From an uncultured Alphaproteobacteria bacterium (GTDB lineage Bacteria; Pseudomonadota; Alphaproteobacteria; Paracaedibacterales; CAIULA01), in NCBI GenBank assembly GCA_903905285.1, contig CAIVFQ010000059.1, positions 1 to 17,545 on the forward strand: DNA of 17,545 nucleotides, read 5' to 3'. A program made the translations under genes and the position numbers. How positions within the stretch are numbered: the stretch's first letter is position 1; the number at the start of each line of letters is the position of its first letter. Below, in pieces: positions 1 to 6,852 of the stretch. The notes under the pieces were generated by a model that made no database searches, was not told the origin of the DNA, and saw nothing but the letters and a program-made list of their open reading frames with translations.

Positions 1-83
1 AGAATATATAACCGAATAATCAACAAACAGTTAATTTATAATTTTTTTATTTCATATTATTTGGCGGAATATTCATCAGAGAA

Positions 84-262
84 ACCTCATGAAAAAGGCA
101 AGGATGGTTTTTGTGGATTGAAGGGAGGATTTTTACGGGCACGCAGGCTTTTTTCTTCTGGACATAATTGTCCCTTTATAAGGGGCCCGCCTCGACCCCC
201 CGAAAAGCAGCTCCGCAAAACAATTAATAATTTTTTTGCACACCGCCACACACGACATATTC
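84..262 (+). repeat. Left copy of a diverged dispersed repeat
   Basis: This stretch matches 17245-17441 in the same orientation in three blocks. Block 1 (84-122 against 17245-17285) is nearly identical and includes a perfect 20-base run (103-122 = 17266-17285). Block 2 (about 158-195 against 17356-17392) is clearly related but diverged, sharing an AAGGGGCCC core. Block 3 (about 235-262 against 17410-17441) is weaker. The spacers between blocks differ in length, about 35 bp in the first gap. In the corresponding reading frame both copies encode the peptide KDGFCGL. No transposase or terminal repeats are visible. It may be a decayed mobile or multicopy element; its family is unknown to me. Confidence 0.6.
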
Positions 263-345
263 GAGTGTTTCTAGCTCCACCATGTTCAACTAAAGCAAAA
301 TGGCTAACAAATCGTTGATGCGTGAGTTATAGGTTTTTTATGAGG

Positions 346-407
346 TTGTTAATGTAAATGGCTGGAAAAACACGTTTGTCAGACAATTTTCGATCCTAAC
401 GATTTCA
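346..407 (-). pseudogene. Orphan fragment of rho (about 20 codons, broken)
   Basis: These 62 bases align with 2282-2344 inside rho, in the same orientation, with 23 identical bases in a row (367-389 = 2303-2325). The minus strand reads [15 protein letters not shown], against [15 protein letters not shown] in the intact Rho (about residues 348-362). One base is missing relative to rho near 397, which breaks the frame, and similarity stops abruptly at both ends. It therefore cannot work as a protein. It lies on the far side of the broken glycosyltransferase from rho itself, so that gene is flanked by rho-derived sequence on both sides. This suggests a partial duplication or recombination event during insertion of the glycosyltransferase segment. 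Confidence 0.8.
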
Positions 408-479
408 TGGAAATCAGCAACCAATGTGGCCGCCTCATCGCTCAGGCCGTCATTCATTATAACATGTGATCCATTCCGA

Positions 480-1791
480 TTACCCGAACAAGTGTCCAGT
501 GGGCTTGTTTACAACATCTTCCATTTTCTTTGCAACTCGTTTGTTATTATCGGACGATAAAAAAGTTGCTCTGAGACGGAGGGCCTCTTTTTTATAATCC
601 CCCCATTTTAGGGCTATTTTTTTCACTGCAGACCCAACCTCTTCTTTTAAGAGTGGATCTACATCTAATAACAAGCCAGCATTTAATTCTTTGATCCTAT
701 GTGCATTAAAACGTTGTTCTTGCATTTGCGGGATAACAATCATCGGCACAGCAAAATATAATCCTTCGTACAGACTATTTAACCCACCATGCGTAATGAA
801 TAAAGACGCTTTACTCAAAACATCCAACTGATTAACAAATTTATAGACTTGTACGTTGGACCCAGTCTGAAAACGTTGAAGGGATTTATAAATGCTATCG
901 TTGTTGCCAGCACTAACGATTATTTTGTATTTTGTTTGGCTTAATACATTCATTAAAGTTTTAAGCAAATCAAGGTTTGCGTTAAAAACCGTTCCTAATG
1001 AGACATAAACTATAGCCCCATCTTCCAAGGGTGCTGCACTTGGTTGAGGCGCCTTATCAAATCTATTACCAAGGTAGATATACTTTTCACCGTGGAACTG
1101 CTGTGAATTTGGCTGCAACTCTGCAGAGACGTAGGTAATGAATCGGGTGGCTCTTGAGAAATTATTCATATCAAAAACATTGTCAGATTGCAGAGACAAG
1201 TTATATCTCTCTTTCATTAAGGTTCTGTTATGCAAATATTCCGCATCGACATTTGGCATAAATTCCGGCATCGCCTTCACAACGTCTTCAGGCGTGAATA
1301 AAAAGGGGGTATTAGAATAAAAAGGGGGTATTAGAATAAAAAGTGGGGCATTTCCATTCATCGCCCAGAACCTGACCCCATAAAGCGGCTGCGCTATCAT
1401 AAACGACGGCATCAAATTTGTTTTGATCGTTTAAGGGTAAAAGGCTAGGTAAAATTTCCAACGCGCTCTTCAGAAGAACTTTATGCACATCAGGAGATGG
1501 CACTTTACTTGATAGGAGAAACTCAAGACTTTTACTCGTATAAGCAACAAAACGCGCCCCTGTTTCTTCAATGCTCTTTCTGAATTTTTCTGTGCTGCAA
1601 TAAGTCACTTGATGTCCCAACTCGACTAAACTTCTAACAACACCCAACGTTGGATTGGTATGGCCATGGGCCGGAAAACCACATACCAAAAAATGCATAT
1701 TTCTCGTCGTACGATTCACATATAACGTCGTCAAAACAGCAATAATAATTAAAGAAAGTATACAAAAAGAAGGTCGTAATAATTTTCCCAT
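480..1791 (-). pseudogene. Family-1 (MGT/UGT-type) glycosyltransferase, frameshifted by a 19-bp duplication
   Basis: Two overlapping frames, 1312-1791 (N-terminal part, 159 codons) and 480-1415 (C-terminal part), together make one GT1-type glycosyltransferase of about 430 residues. The family transfers a sugar from a UDP-sugar to small acceptors. The N-terminal fragment has the typical acceptor-domain start (FPAHGHTNPTLGVVRSLVELG). The C-terminal part has the donor-binding signature THGGLNSLYEG followed by VPMIVIPQMQEQ, near residues 327-353 of the restored protein. A tandem 19-bp copy (1300-1337) adds one base to the frame and creates a TAA stop; deleting one copy joins the frames exactly at FYSNTPFLF. 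An AGGG ribosome site (1800-1803) lies 8 bp before the ATG. Residues 8-25 form a hydrophobic segment before the canonical start, unusual for a normally cytosolic family; initiation at the later MHFLVCGF methionine is possible. The acceptor is unknown. Confidence 0.85.
1300..1337. repeat. Two-copy 19-bp tandem repeat inside the glycosyltransferase
   Basis: The unit AAAAAGGGGGTATTAGAAT occurs at 1300-1318 and again, without change, at 1319-1337, followed by a partial third start (AAAAAG). Each unit contains runs of five A and five G. Because 19 is not a multiple of three, the number of units decides whether the glycosyltransferase frame is open (one or four units) or closed (two). The perfect identity means that the duplication is recent or actively changing. 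Confidence 0.95.
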
Positions 1792-2109
1792 TTGCTTTTC
1801 CCTCGATCTTGAAAAAACTCAATGACAGCGTTCCAGAGCAGCATAGAGGCACCTCTTAAAAAGATAAAGAGGCACTTCAAGGATAAATCCTTAGCTTCTT
1901 CATCCCATACGTTAAAGCCACTAGACTCGTCACTTTGGTTTTCAATTTAATTGCTTCTTATATAACAGCTATGATCCTACTATAAGAACAGCCCCTATTC
2001 TACAAGTGGTTGCGCCAATATCGCTTCTTAGGGTTCCGTTGCAAATTTGGAAAGTGGCAAGTTTTTTTTGGAAATCCCCACTTTCGCGGGGATAATAACG
2101 TAAATAAAT
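1792..2109. other. Non-genic spacer between the glycosyltransferase and rho
   Basis: No gene is supported here. Near the glycosyltransferase start there is a short palindrome (AGAGG-CA-CCTCT, 1845-1856) whose octamer AGAGGCAC recurs at 1868-1875; this could be an operator or chance. At 2031-2044 the sequence GGGTTCCGTTGCAAA resembles terminal inverted repeats of IS6-family insertion sequences, but there is no transposase nearby. At 2074-2093 there is a REP-like palindrome. No convincing -10/-35 pair for the glycosyltransferase was found. Confidence 0.5.
2074..2093. repeat. REP-like palindrome 17 bp past the rho stop
   Basis: ATCCCC (2074-2079) pairs with GGGGAT (2088-2093) around an 8-base loop containing CTTTCG. 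The sequence resembles the widespread bacterial palindrome type with the core CCCGCTTTCGCGGG. It is the first hairpin after the rho stop on the minus strand, but is followed there by a run of A rather than T, so it is not a classic intrinsic terminator. It may stabilise the 3' end of the operon mRNA, or simply be a dispersed repeat. Confidence 0.5.
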
Positions 2110-3369
2110 CTATGAATTCATAGATTGGAAAAAGTCAGCATTACATTTGCTGTATTTCAGCTTGTCATGCAAAAACTCCATGGCCTCGGTCGTACCCATA
2201 GGGTTAAGAATCCGACGCAATACCCACATCTTGGAAAGCTCGCTTTTTGCAACTAACAGCTCTTCTTTACGGGTTCCAGACTTGTTGATATCAATCGCTG
2301 GGAAAACACGTTTGTCAGACAATTTGCGATCCATAACGATTTCAGCGTTGCCTGTACCCTTGAATTCCTCAAAGATAACTTCGTCCATACGTGACCCAGT
2401 ATCGATCATCGCTGTTCCAATAATGGTTAACGAACCGCCTTCTTCCACATTACGTGCAGCACCAAACAGACGCTTAGGGCGTTGCAGGGCGTTCGCATCC
2501 ACACCACCTGTCAAAACTTTTCCTGACGATGGTATAACGGTGTTATAGGCTCTGGCTAAACGAGTGATCGAATCCAACAAAATAACGACGTCTTTTTTCT
2601 GTTCAACCAATCGTTTGGCCTTTTCAATGACCATTTCAGCCACTTGCACGTGACGGGAAGCTGGCTCGTCAAAGGTTGAACTGACAACTTCACCTTTAAC
2701 CGAACGGGCCATATCGGTGACTTCTTCAGGACGTTCGTCAATTAACAAAACAATTAAATAAACTTCAGGATGGTTGGTGGCAATTGAATGGGCGATATTT
2801 TGCAACATCACCGTTTTTCCGGTACGGGGCGGCGCCACTAACAAGGCACGCTGACCTTTACCAAGCGGGGTCACCAAATCAATAACCCGTGAGGTATAAT
2901 CCTTACCACTTTGATCGTTTTCGATTTCTAATTTAAGGCGTTGTTCTGGATATAATGGCGTTAAATTATCAAAGTTAACGCGATATTTAACGTTCTCAGG
3001 TTCTTCAAAGTTAATTTTATTAACTTTTAAAAGAGCAAAATACCGTTCACCATCTTTAGGGGCGCGAATTTGCCCTTCAACCGTATCGCCTGTTCTAAGG
3101 CCAAAGCGTCGCACCTGGTTTGGCGAAACATAGATATCATCAGGCCCGGGCAAATAATTTGCTTCAGAAGATCGCAAAAAACCAAATCCATCTTGCAAAA
3201 TCTCAATCACACCTTGGCTTAGGATAATAATTTCTTTTTCAGTCAGCTTTTTTAAAATCGCAAACACTAAATCTTGCTTGCGCAAGGCACTGGCATTTTC
3301 GATTTCATGCTGCTCAGCGACCACTAAAAGTTCAGCAGGCGTTTTGCGTTTTAATTCTTGCAAGTTCAT
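2110..3369 (-). CDS. rho: Transcription termination factor Rho
   Basis: Rho is a hexameric RNA-dependent ATPase and helicase that ends transcription at unstructured C-rich RNA. This copy is complete at 419 residues, the normal length. The N-terminal helical domain spans about 1-47. The primary RNA-binding OB fold (about 50-120) contains GFGFLR at 61-66. The ATPase core shows the Walker A motif APPRTGKT (179-186), the Walker B strand VVILLD (261-266) and the Q-loop [12 protein letters not shown] (280-291). The ATG is preceded by an AGGA ribosome site 8 bp upstream. The gene starts 18 bp after hemJ and is probably the last of the envelope operon; a hemJ-rho neighbourhood is seen in other alphaproteobacteria. 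Nothing appears to be missing. A small broken copy of residues about 343-363 lies at 346-407. Confidence 0.98.
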   Translation of the reverse strand: MNLQELKRKTPAELLVVAEQHEIENASALRKQDLVFAILKKLTEKEIIILSQGVIEILQDGFGFLRSSEANYLPGPDDIYVSPNQVRRFGLRTGDTVEGQIRAPKDGERYFALLKVNKINFEEPENVKYRVNFDNLTPLYPEQRLKLEIENDQSGKDYTSRVIDLVTPLGKGQRALLVAPPRTGKTVMLQNIAHSIATNHPEVYLIVLLIDERPEEVTDMARSVKGEVVSSTFDEPASRHVQVAEMVIEKAKRLVEQKKDVVILLDSITRLARAYNTVIPSSGKVLTGGVDANALQRPKRLFGAARNVEEGGSLTIIGTAMIDTGSRMDEVIFEEFKGTGNAEIVMDRKLSDKRVFPAIDINKSGTRKEELLVAKSELSKMWVLRRILNPMGTTEAMEFLHDKLKYSKCNADFFQSMNS

Positions 3370-3387
3370 AAAGATTCCTAAGACAGG

Positions 3388-3843
3388 TTAAGAGAAGGGT
3401 TTAACGATTACACAGATGATAATAATAATAAGAAGTACAGTCGGTATTTCGTTAATAATGCGAAAAAAACGGGAGGTTTTTTTGTTGGTACCATTGGCAA
3501 GACGCCGACGGCAATGATTTAAGTAGAATTGAAACACAAGTAAACCAAAAACGCAAAGCATTTTTATGTGCATATACCCTGACGTTAACAGGCCTGGTAA
3601 AACCAAAAGCAGACCTCCAAATAAAACAGCCATATGCATCGCAGGCATAATAATCATTTGGTACAAACGTTTTTCCATCACTGCCAAGGTCGCCTGGGTT
3701 TCAGTATTTTGGCTTTCCACATGATAGACAAACAAACGGGGTAGGTAAAATAACCCTGCCATCCAGGCGATAACAGCGATCAAATGAAAGGCCTTTATCC
3801 ACAGGTAATAATCATTAACAAAAAAAATTAGACGTTGGGTCAT
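3388..3843 (-). CDS. hemJ: Protoporphyrinogen IX oxidase HemJ (UPF0093/CopD-like)
   Basis: HemJ oxidises protoporphyrinogen IX to protoporphyrin IX, the next-to-last step of haem synthesis, at the inner membrane. The 151-residue product has the family layout: an N-terminal helix with WIKAFHLIAVIAWMAGLFYL (15-34) carrying the conserved His20, a second hydrophobic helix around 63-85, a third following Lys94 in GYMHIKML, and a last one at about 134-148. I chose the ATG at 3843 because an AGGAAA ribosome site lies just upstream and translation from there begins with the typical MTQRLIFF. The frame remains open to 3927, but that extension would overlap the end of lpxA and adds an unrelated polar stretch. 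The gap from lpxA is 46 bp and to rho 18 bp, so it is probably cotranscribed with both. Confidence 0.9.
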   Translation of the reverse strand: MTQRLIFFVNDYYLWIKAFHLIAVIAWMAGLFYLPRLFVYHVESQNTETQATLAVMEKRLYQMIIMPAMHMAVLFGGLLLVLPGLLTSGYMHIKMLCVFGLLVFQFYLNHCRRRLANGTNKKTSRFFRIINEIPTVLLIIIIICVIVKPFS

Positions 3844-3889
3844 TTTATTTCCTGAATGGAATCGGCTGTTCGTAATGACGGCTTTCTTA

Positions 3890-4735
3890 TTACCTTTTCG
3901 GCAAACATAAAGGCCTTTTGGAATCATATTTCATGAATTCTAAAAGCTCAATCACGGTTGCACTGCCTTGAAAATCAACCTCTACCTTTTGAATGCGCTC
4001 AACAAGAGGCATAATCTTGTCGCCCTCAAAAAGGTTTTGATACGCAGCCATCAGTTGCTGAATGACCTCTGATGAAAAACCACGGCGTTTCAAACCCACC
4101 AAATTCAACCCATTCAGATGGGCACGTTCACCAAGAACCATTCCAAAGGGAATCACATCTTTTTCCACGCCCGACATGCCGCCGATAATCGCGTGCTCAC
4201 CAATACGAACATGTTGCTGAATGGCTGACAATCCACCAACAATAACATAATCACCAATTTGTACATGGCCAGCCAGGGTCGCGTTGTTGGCTAAAATAAC
4301 GTGATTACCAACAATACAATCGTGCGCCACGTGCGAACCGACCATCAACAAACAATGGTTCCCAACTTGGGTCAACATTTTGTCACCTTTGGTTCCTGGT
4401 TGAACCGTCACGTACTCACGAATAGTGGTATCGTGGCCAATAAGGGTCTGCGAAGGTTCGCCATCGTATTTTAAATCTTGCGGAGGATGCCCCAAAGACG
4501 CAAAGGGGTAAACCAAAGTCCGTTCACCCAAAACTGTATTGCCAGCTACGGACACATGGGAAACCAATCTCACACCATCTTTCAGCTTAACCTGCGGACC
4601 AAGATGGCAATAAGGCCCAATGACAACCTCTGCGCCAATCTCGGCACCTTGCTCGACAATGGCTGTTGGGTGAATCTTGGCGCTGGGGTGAATGGTGTTT
4701 CCTGTTTGACAGGTTTGAGTATGAGAAGAGCTCAT
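3890..4735 (-). CDS. lpxA: UDP-N-acetylglucosamine acyltransferase LpxA
   Basis: LpxA carries out the first step of lipid A synthesis, moving a 3-hydroxyacyl chain from ACP to the 3-OH of UDP-GlcNAc in the cytoplasm. The 281-residue protein has a left-handed beta-helix of hexapeptide repeats (about 14-205) and a C-terminal helical region. The catalytic histidine is His138 in GSHVAHDC, matching His125 of the E. coli enzyme. Counting from there, Gly186 falls where E. coli Gly173 sets the acyl ruler, which would fit a C14-type chain; this is inference. It is about 20 residues longer than E. coli LpxA, mostly at the polar N-terminus (MSSSHTQTCQ). Its ATG follows the fabZ stop directly (TAAATG), implying coupled translation. 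No lpxB or lpxI follows it; hemJ does. Confidence 0.97.
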   Translation of the reverse strand: MSSSHTQTCQTGNTIHPSAKIHPTAIVEQGAEIGAEVVIGPYCHLGPQVKLKDGVRLVSHVSVAGNTVLGERTLVYPFASLGHPPQDLKYDGEPSQTLIGHDTTIREYVTVQPGTKGDKMLTQVGNHCLLMVGSHVAHDCIVGNHVILANNATLAGHVQIGDYVIVGGLSAIQQHVRIGEHAIIGGMSGVEKDVIPFGMVLGERAHLNGLNLVGLKRRGFSSEVIQQLMAAYQNLFEGDKIMPLVERIQKVEVDFQGSATVIELLEFMKYDSKRPLCLPKR

Positions 4736-5227
4736 TTATTGTTTCACAATCATAGCCATAAAGGTGGCTTCGTCAGTCAACGTTTGACCAACCCAAGCTT
4801 CACCTTTAAATTTCCAAATTTGTCCGCGACTTTTTTCTTTTTTTACCCGCAGTTGCAAAATATCGCCCGGAACCACGGGCTTACGGAACTTTGCTTCCTC
4901 TATTGACATAAAATAAACAAGATTGTTTTTTGCGGATTCTTGGTTTTCAGATAGCAACGTCTTAATAACCAAGGCCGCGGCTGTTTGCGCCATGGCTTCA
5001 ACAATCAAAACCCCTGGCAAAATGGGGTGGTCGGGAAAATGTCCCTGAAAGTACCATTCATTCAAAGACACGTTTTTAATACCAACTGCACTTTGCCCCA
5101 ATTCGACCTGTTCAATACGATCAATCAGTAAAAAGGGGTAACGGTGAGGGATAAGCTCTTTAATTTCTTGCGCTTGAATTATTAAATTTTGCATGGAGTT
5201 TTGAGGTTTCAGTTGATGTATAGACAT
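4736..5227 (-). CDS. fabZ: 3-hydroxyacyl-[ACP] dehydratase FabZ
   Basis: FabZ removes water from 3-hydroxyacyl-ACP in fatty-acid elongation and so competes with LpxA and LpxD for the same substrates, which explains its place between them. The 163-residue hot-dog-fold protein contains the entry motif ELIPHRYPFLLIDRI and the active-site segment GHFPDHPILPGVLIVEAMAQ, with catalytic His63 and Glu77, 14 residues apart as expected. The start is not certain: the ATG at 5227, used here, lies 10 bp after the lpxD stop, while the methionine at residue 12 (MQNLIIQAQEI) would give a more typical length of about 152. Neither has a strong ribosome site. The stop codon abuts the lpxA ATG. Confidence 0.97.
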   Translation of the reverse strand: MSIHQLKPQNSMQNLIIQAQEIKELIPHRYPFLLIDRIEQVELGQSAVGIKNVSLNEWYFQGHFPDHPILPGVLIVEAMAQTAAALVIKTLLSENQESAKNNLVYFMSIEEAKFRKPVVPGDILQLRVKKEKSRGQIWKFKGEAWVGQTLTDEATFMAMIVKQ

Positions 5228-5237
5228 AAGTTAAACT

Positions 5238-6257
5238 TTATTTTTGATTTTTAATCAGTCGACTTAAAGCAATGGTTTGTTTGTGCCAATCTCTAACAGG
5301 GACAGCCGGCGAACCAGCAACGGTTTCCTTGTCGGCAACATCGCGCATTAAGCCACTTTGTGCAGCAATTTTAACACCATTGCCAATTTTTAAATGACCG
5401 GCGATACCCACTTGGCCTGCAGCAATCACAAATTTTCCTAACTTTGTGCTGCCCGCAATACCAACTTGTGCCACAAGAACACTGTTATCACCAACCTCAA
5501 CGTTATGGGCAATTTGCACCAAATTGTCAATACGCACGCCCTTGCCAATGACTGTATCAGCAAAACTACCCCGGTCAATAGTCGTATTCGCACCGATATG
5601 AACATGGTCACCAATGATCACACGCCCCAATTGAGGAATATCAAAATGGCCTTTTTCATCCATGTGAAACCCAAAACCTGGCTGACCAATCCGTGCCCCA
5701 GGTTTGATATAAACATGGTTGCCAATTATCGCACACCCAACCGTCACATGGGCATCTAGATGACAATTATTGCCCAAGCTTGTGCCTTTTTGAATAACAC
5801 AGTTCGGCCCTATAAAACAATCATCAGCAACAACAACATCAGCCTCAATGACGGCAAAAGCACTAATCACGCAGTTACGCCCAACCTTTGCCGTTGGATG
5901 AATAAAGCTAAGATCAGAAATCCCCTGATGATTGACAGAAGACGGATAAAACAAGGCCGCAATTTTTCCAAAGAAGCGATACGGGTGGTCAACAATCAAA
6001 CAAAGTGTCGACTCTGGCACATGCGCAGCCGCCTCGGCCGTTACCAAACACAGGCCCGCCTTGGTATGTTTTAACTCTTCCAGGTATTTGGCATTGTTAT
6101 AGCAACTAACATCTTGAGCCCCCGCGGCCGCCAACACAGCAACACTTTCAAACTGTTTGTTTTTGTCATACTCATTAGGAACAACGATCCCAAGATGATG
6201 GCAAATTTGTTCTAAACTCAAAGGAGTGGGTTTTTTAAAGAAACGAGAATCGATCAT
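5238..6257 (-). CDS. lpxD: UDP-3-O-(3-hydroxyacyl)glucosamine N-acyltransferase LpxD
   Basis: LpxD performs the third step of lipid A synthesis, adding a second 3-hydroxyacyl chain to the 2-amino group of UDP-3-O-acyl-glucosamine. The 339-residue length is typical. An N-terminal uridine-binding domain (about 1-105) is followed by a hexapeptide-repeat beta-helix (about 115-310) and a C-terminal helix (TIALSRLIKNQK). The catalytic histidine is His251 in QIAHNV, and the conserved NTTIDRG segment is at 224-230. The ATG at 6257 has an AAGG ribosome site about 10 bp upstream. It lies 16 bp after the ompH gene and 10 bp before fabZ, the classical alpha- and gammaproteobacterial order. Confidence 0.98.
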   Translation of the reverse strand: MIDSRFFKKPTPLSLEQICHHLGIVVPNEYDKNKQFESVAVLAAAGAQDVSCYNNAKYLEELKHTKAGLCLVTAEAAAHVPESTLCLIVDHPYRFFGKIAALFYPSSVNHQGISDLSFIHPTAKVGRNCVISAFAVIEADVVVADDCFIGPNCVIQKGTSLGNNCHLDAHVTVGCAIIGNHVYIKPGARIGQPGFGFHMDEKGHFDIPQLGRVIIGDHVHIGANTTIDRGSFADTVIGKGVRIDNLVQIAHNVEVGDNSVLVAQVGIAGSTKLGKFVIAAGQVGIAGHLKIGNGVKIAAQSGLMRDVADKETVAGSPAVPVRDWHKQTIALSRLIKNQK

Positions 6258-6273
6258 GGTTTTAGACCTTATC

Positions 6274-6843
6274 TTAATCTACAGCTGGCAGTTTCAAATC
6301 AGGCAATTTTTTGTCTAAGAGCTTAATAACTTCATTGGTAATATCTAAGGCTTTTTCATGATACAGAATAGACCGAGTTTCTTGGATCGTCATATTCAAA
6401 ACAAGGTTAAATCCATACTTTTTAACAATATCTTCAATAACCTGATTTAAGGTTGATTCCACCTTTTCAGTCAACAAACCAAATTGCTTACCTAATTTTT
6501 CTTTTGTTTTTTGAACCTGCTGTTCAAGCGCTGAAACTTTTTTATCAAATTCAAGTTTTTGCTCTGGCTTGGCTTTGTTTTTTTTTAAGCGCTGATGTTC
6601 TTCCCGCAGCTGTGTTTCTTGAACCAAAATATCTTCATGAATACGGGCGTGTTCTTTTTCTAATAATTCACGCACCTTAGCAAATGGTAACGACTGTGAC
6701 TTGATCAAATTGCTGTCCACAACCGCAACGCGAATGGCCTTAGCTTCGATCTTGTTAGTGTAAAAAGCAAAATAGAATGCCGCGGCTATGGTACAAACCG
6801 CGACACTAAAAACAACAAAGAAAACCCTAAGAAACCGATTCAC
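6274..6843 (-). CDS. Periplasmic chaperone OmpH/Skp family
   Basis: Skp/OmpH proteins are trimeric periplasmic chaperones that hold unfolded outer-membrane proteins on the way to BamA. The 189-residue product begins with a hydrophobic export or anchor segment (about 5-28). The beta-strand IRVAVVDSNLI that opens the Skp body follows, then a long charged coiled coil (about 55-125, rich in K, E and Q) that forms the tentacles, and finally a small alpha/beta end (KYGFNLVLNM). The start is GTG at 6843 with a GGGGTG stretch just upstream; the nearby ATG at 6847 is in another frame. It sits 9 bp after bamA, the normal place for skp. Skp sequences diverge strongly, so the family call rests on the layout and position. 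The segment after the membrane helix keeps no obvious cleavage site, so it may stay anchored. Confidence 0.88.
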   Translation of the reverse strand: MNRFLRVFFVVFSVAVCTIAAAFYFAFYTNKIEAKAIRVAVVDSNLIKSQSLPFAKVRELLEKEHARIHEDILVQETQLREEHQRLKKNKAKPEQKLEFDKKVSALEQQVQKTKEKLGKQFGLLTEKVESTLNQVIEDIVKKYGFNLVLNMTIQETRSILYHEKALDITNEVIKLLDKKLPDLKLPAVD

Positions 6844-6852
6844 ACATCACCC

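Larger units (their letters stand above)
1..479. other. Non-genic left flank with repeat and gene debris
   Basis: I see no convincing gene in this stretch. The first 60 bases are very AT-rich. An 85-codon plus-strand frame (61-318) begins with TTG, has no ribosome site and its product has no recognisable domain. The region holds a diverged repeat copy (84-262) and a short broken copy of rho (346-407), both listed separately. Bases 408-479, just past the glycosyltransferase stop, show nothing recognisable. The picture is of a scarred recombination-prone spacer rather than a coding segment. Confidence 0.6.

Noticed and set aside
61..318. 85-codon plus-strand frame as a gene
   Set aside because: TTG start, no ribosome site, no recognisable domain, and it runs through the diverged repeat copy, whose counterpart at the right end differs in length and content.
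342..455. Short minus frame (MNDGLSDEAATLVADFHEIV...) as a small gene
   Set aside because: It reads through the rho fragment in the wrong frame, so it is a by-product of debris, and no ribosome site is seen.
1300..1415. Programmed ribosomal frameshift joining the two glycosyltransferase frames
   Set aside because: A simple 19-bp duplication explains the break exactly, and the shift needed would leave six extra repeated residues in the protein.
3844..3927. Longer N-terminus for HemJ
   Set aside because: It overlaps the lpxA end, has no family similarity, and a good ribosome site lies before the ATG at 3843.
5466..6074. Plus-strand frames opposite lpxD as genes
   Set aside because: They are shadows of the minus-strand gene; the proteins have no coherent domain and no ribosome sites.
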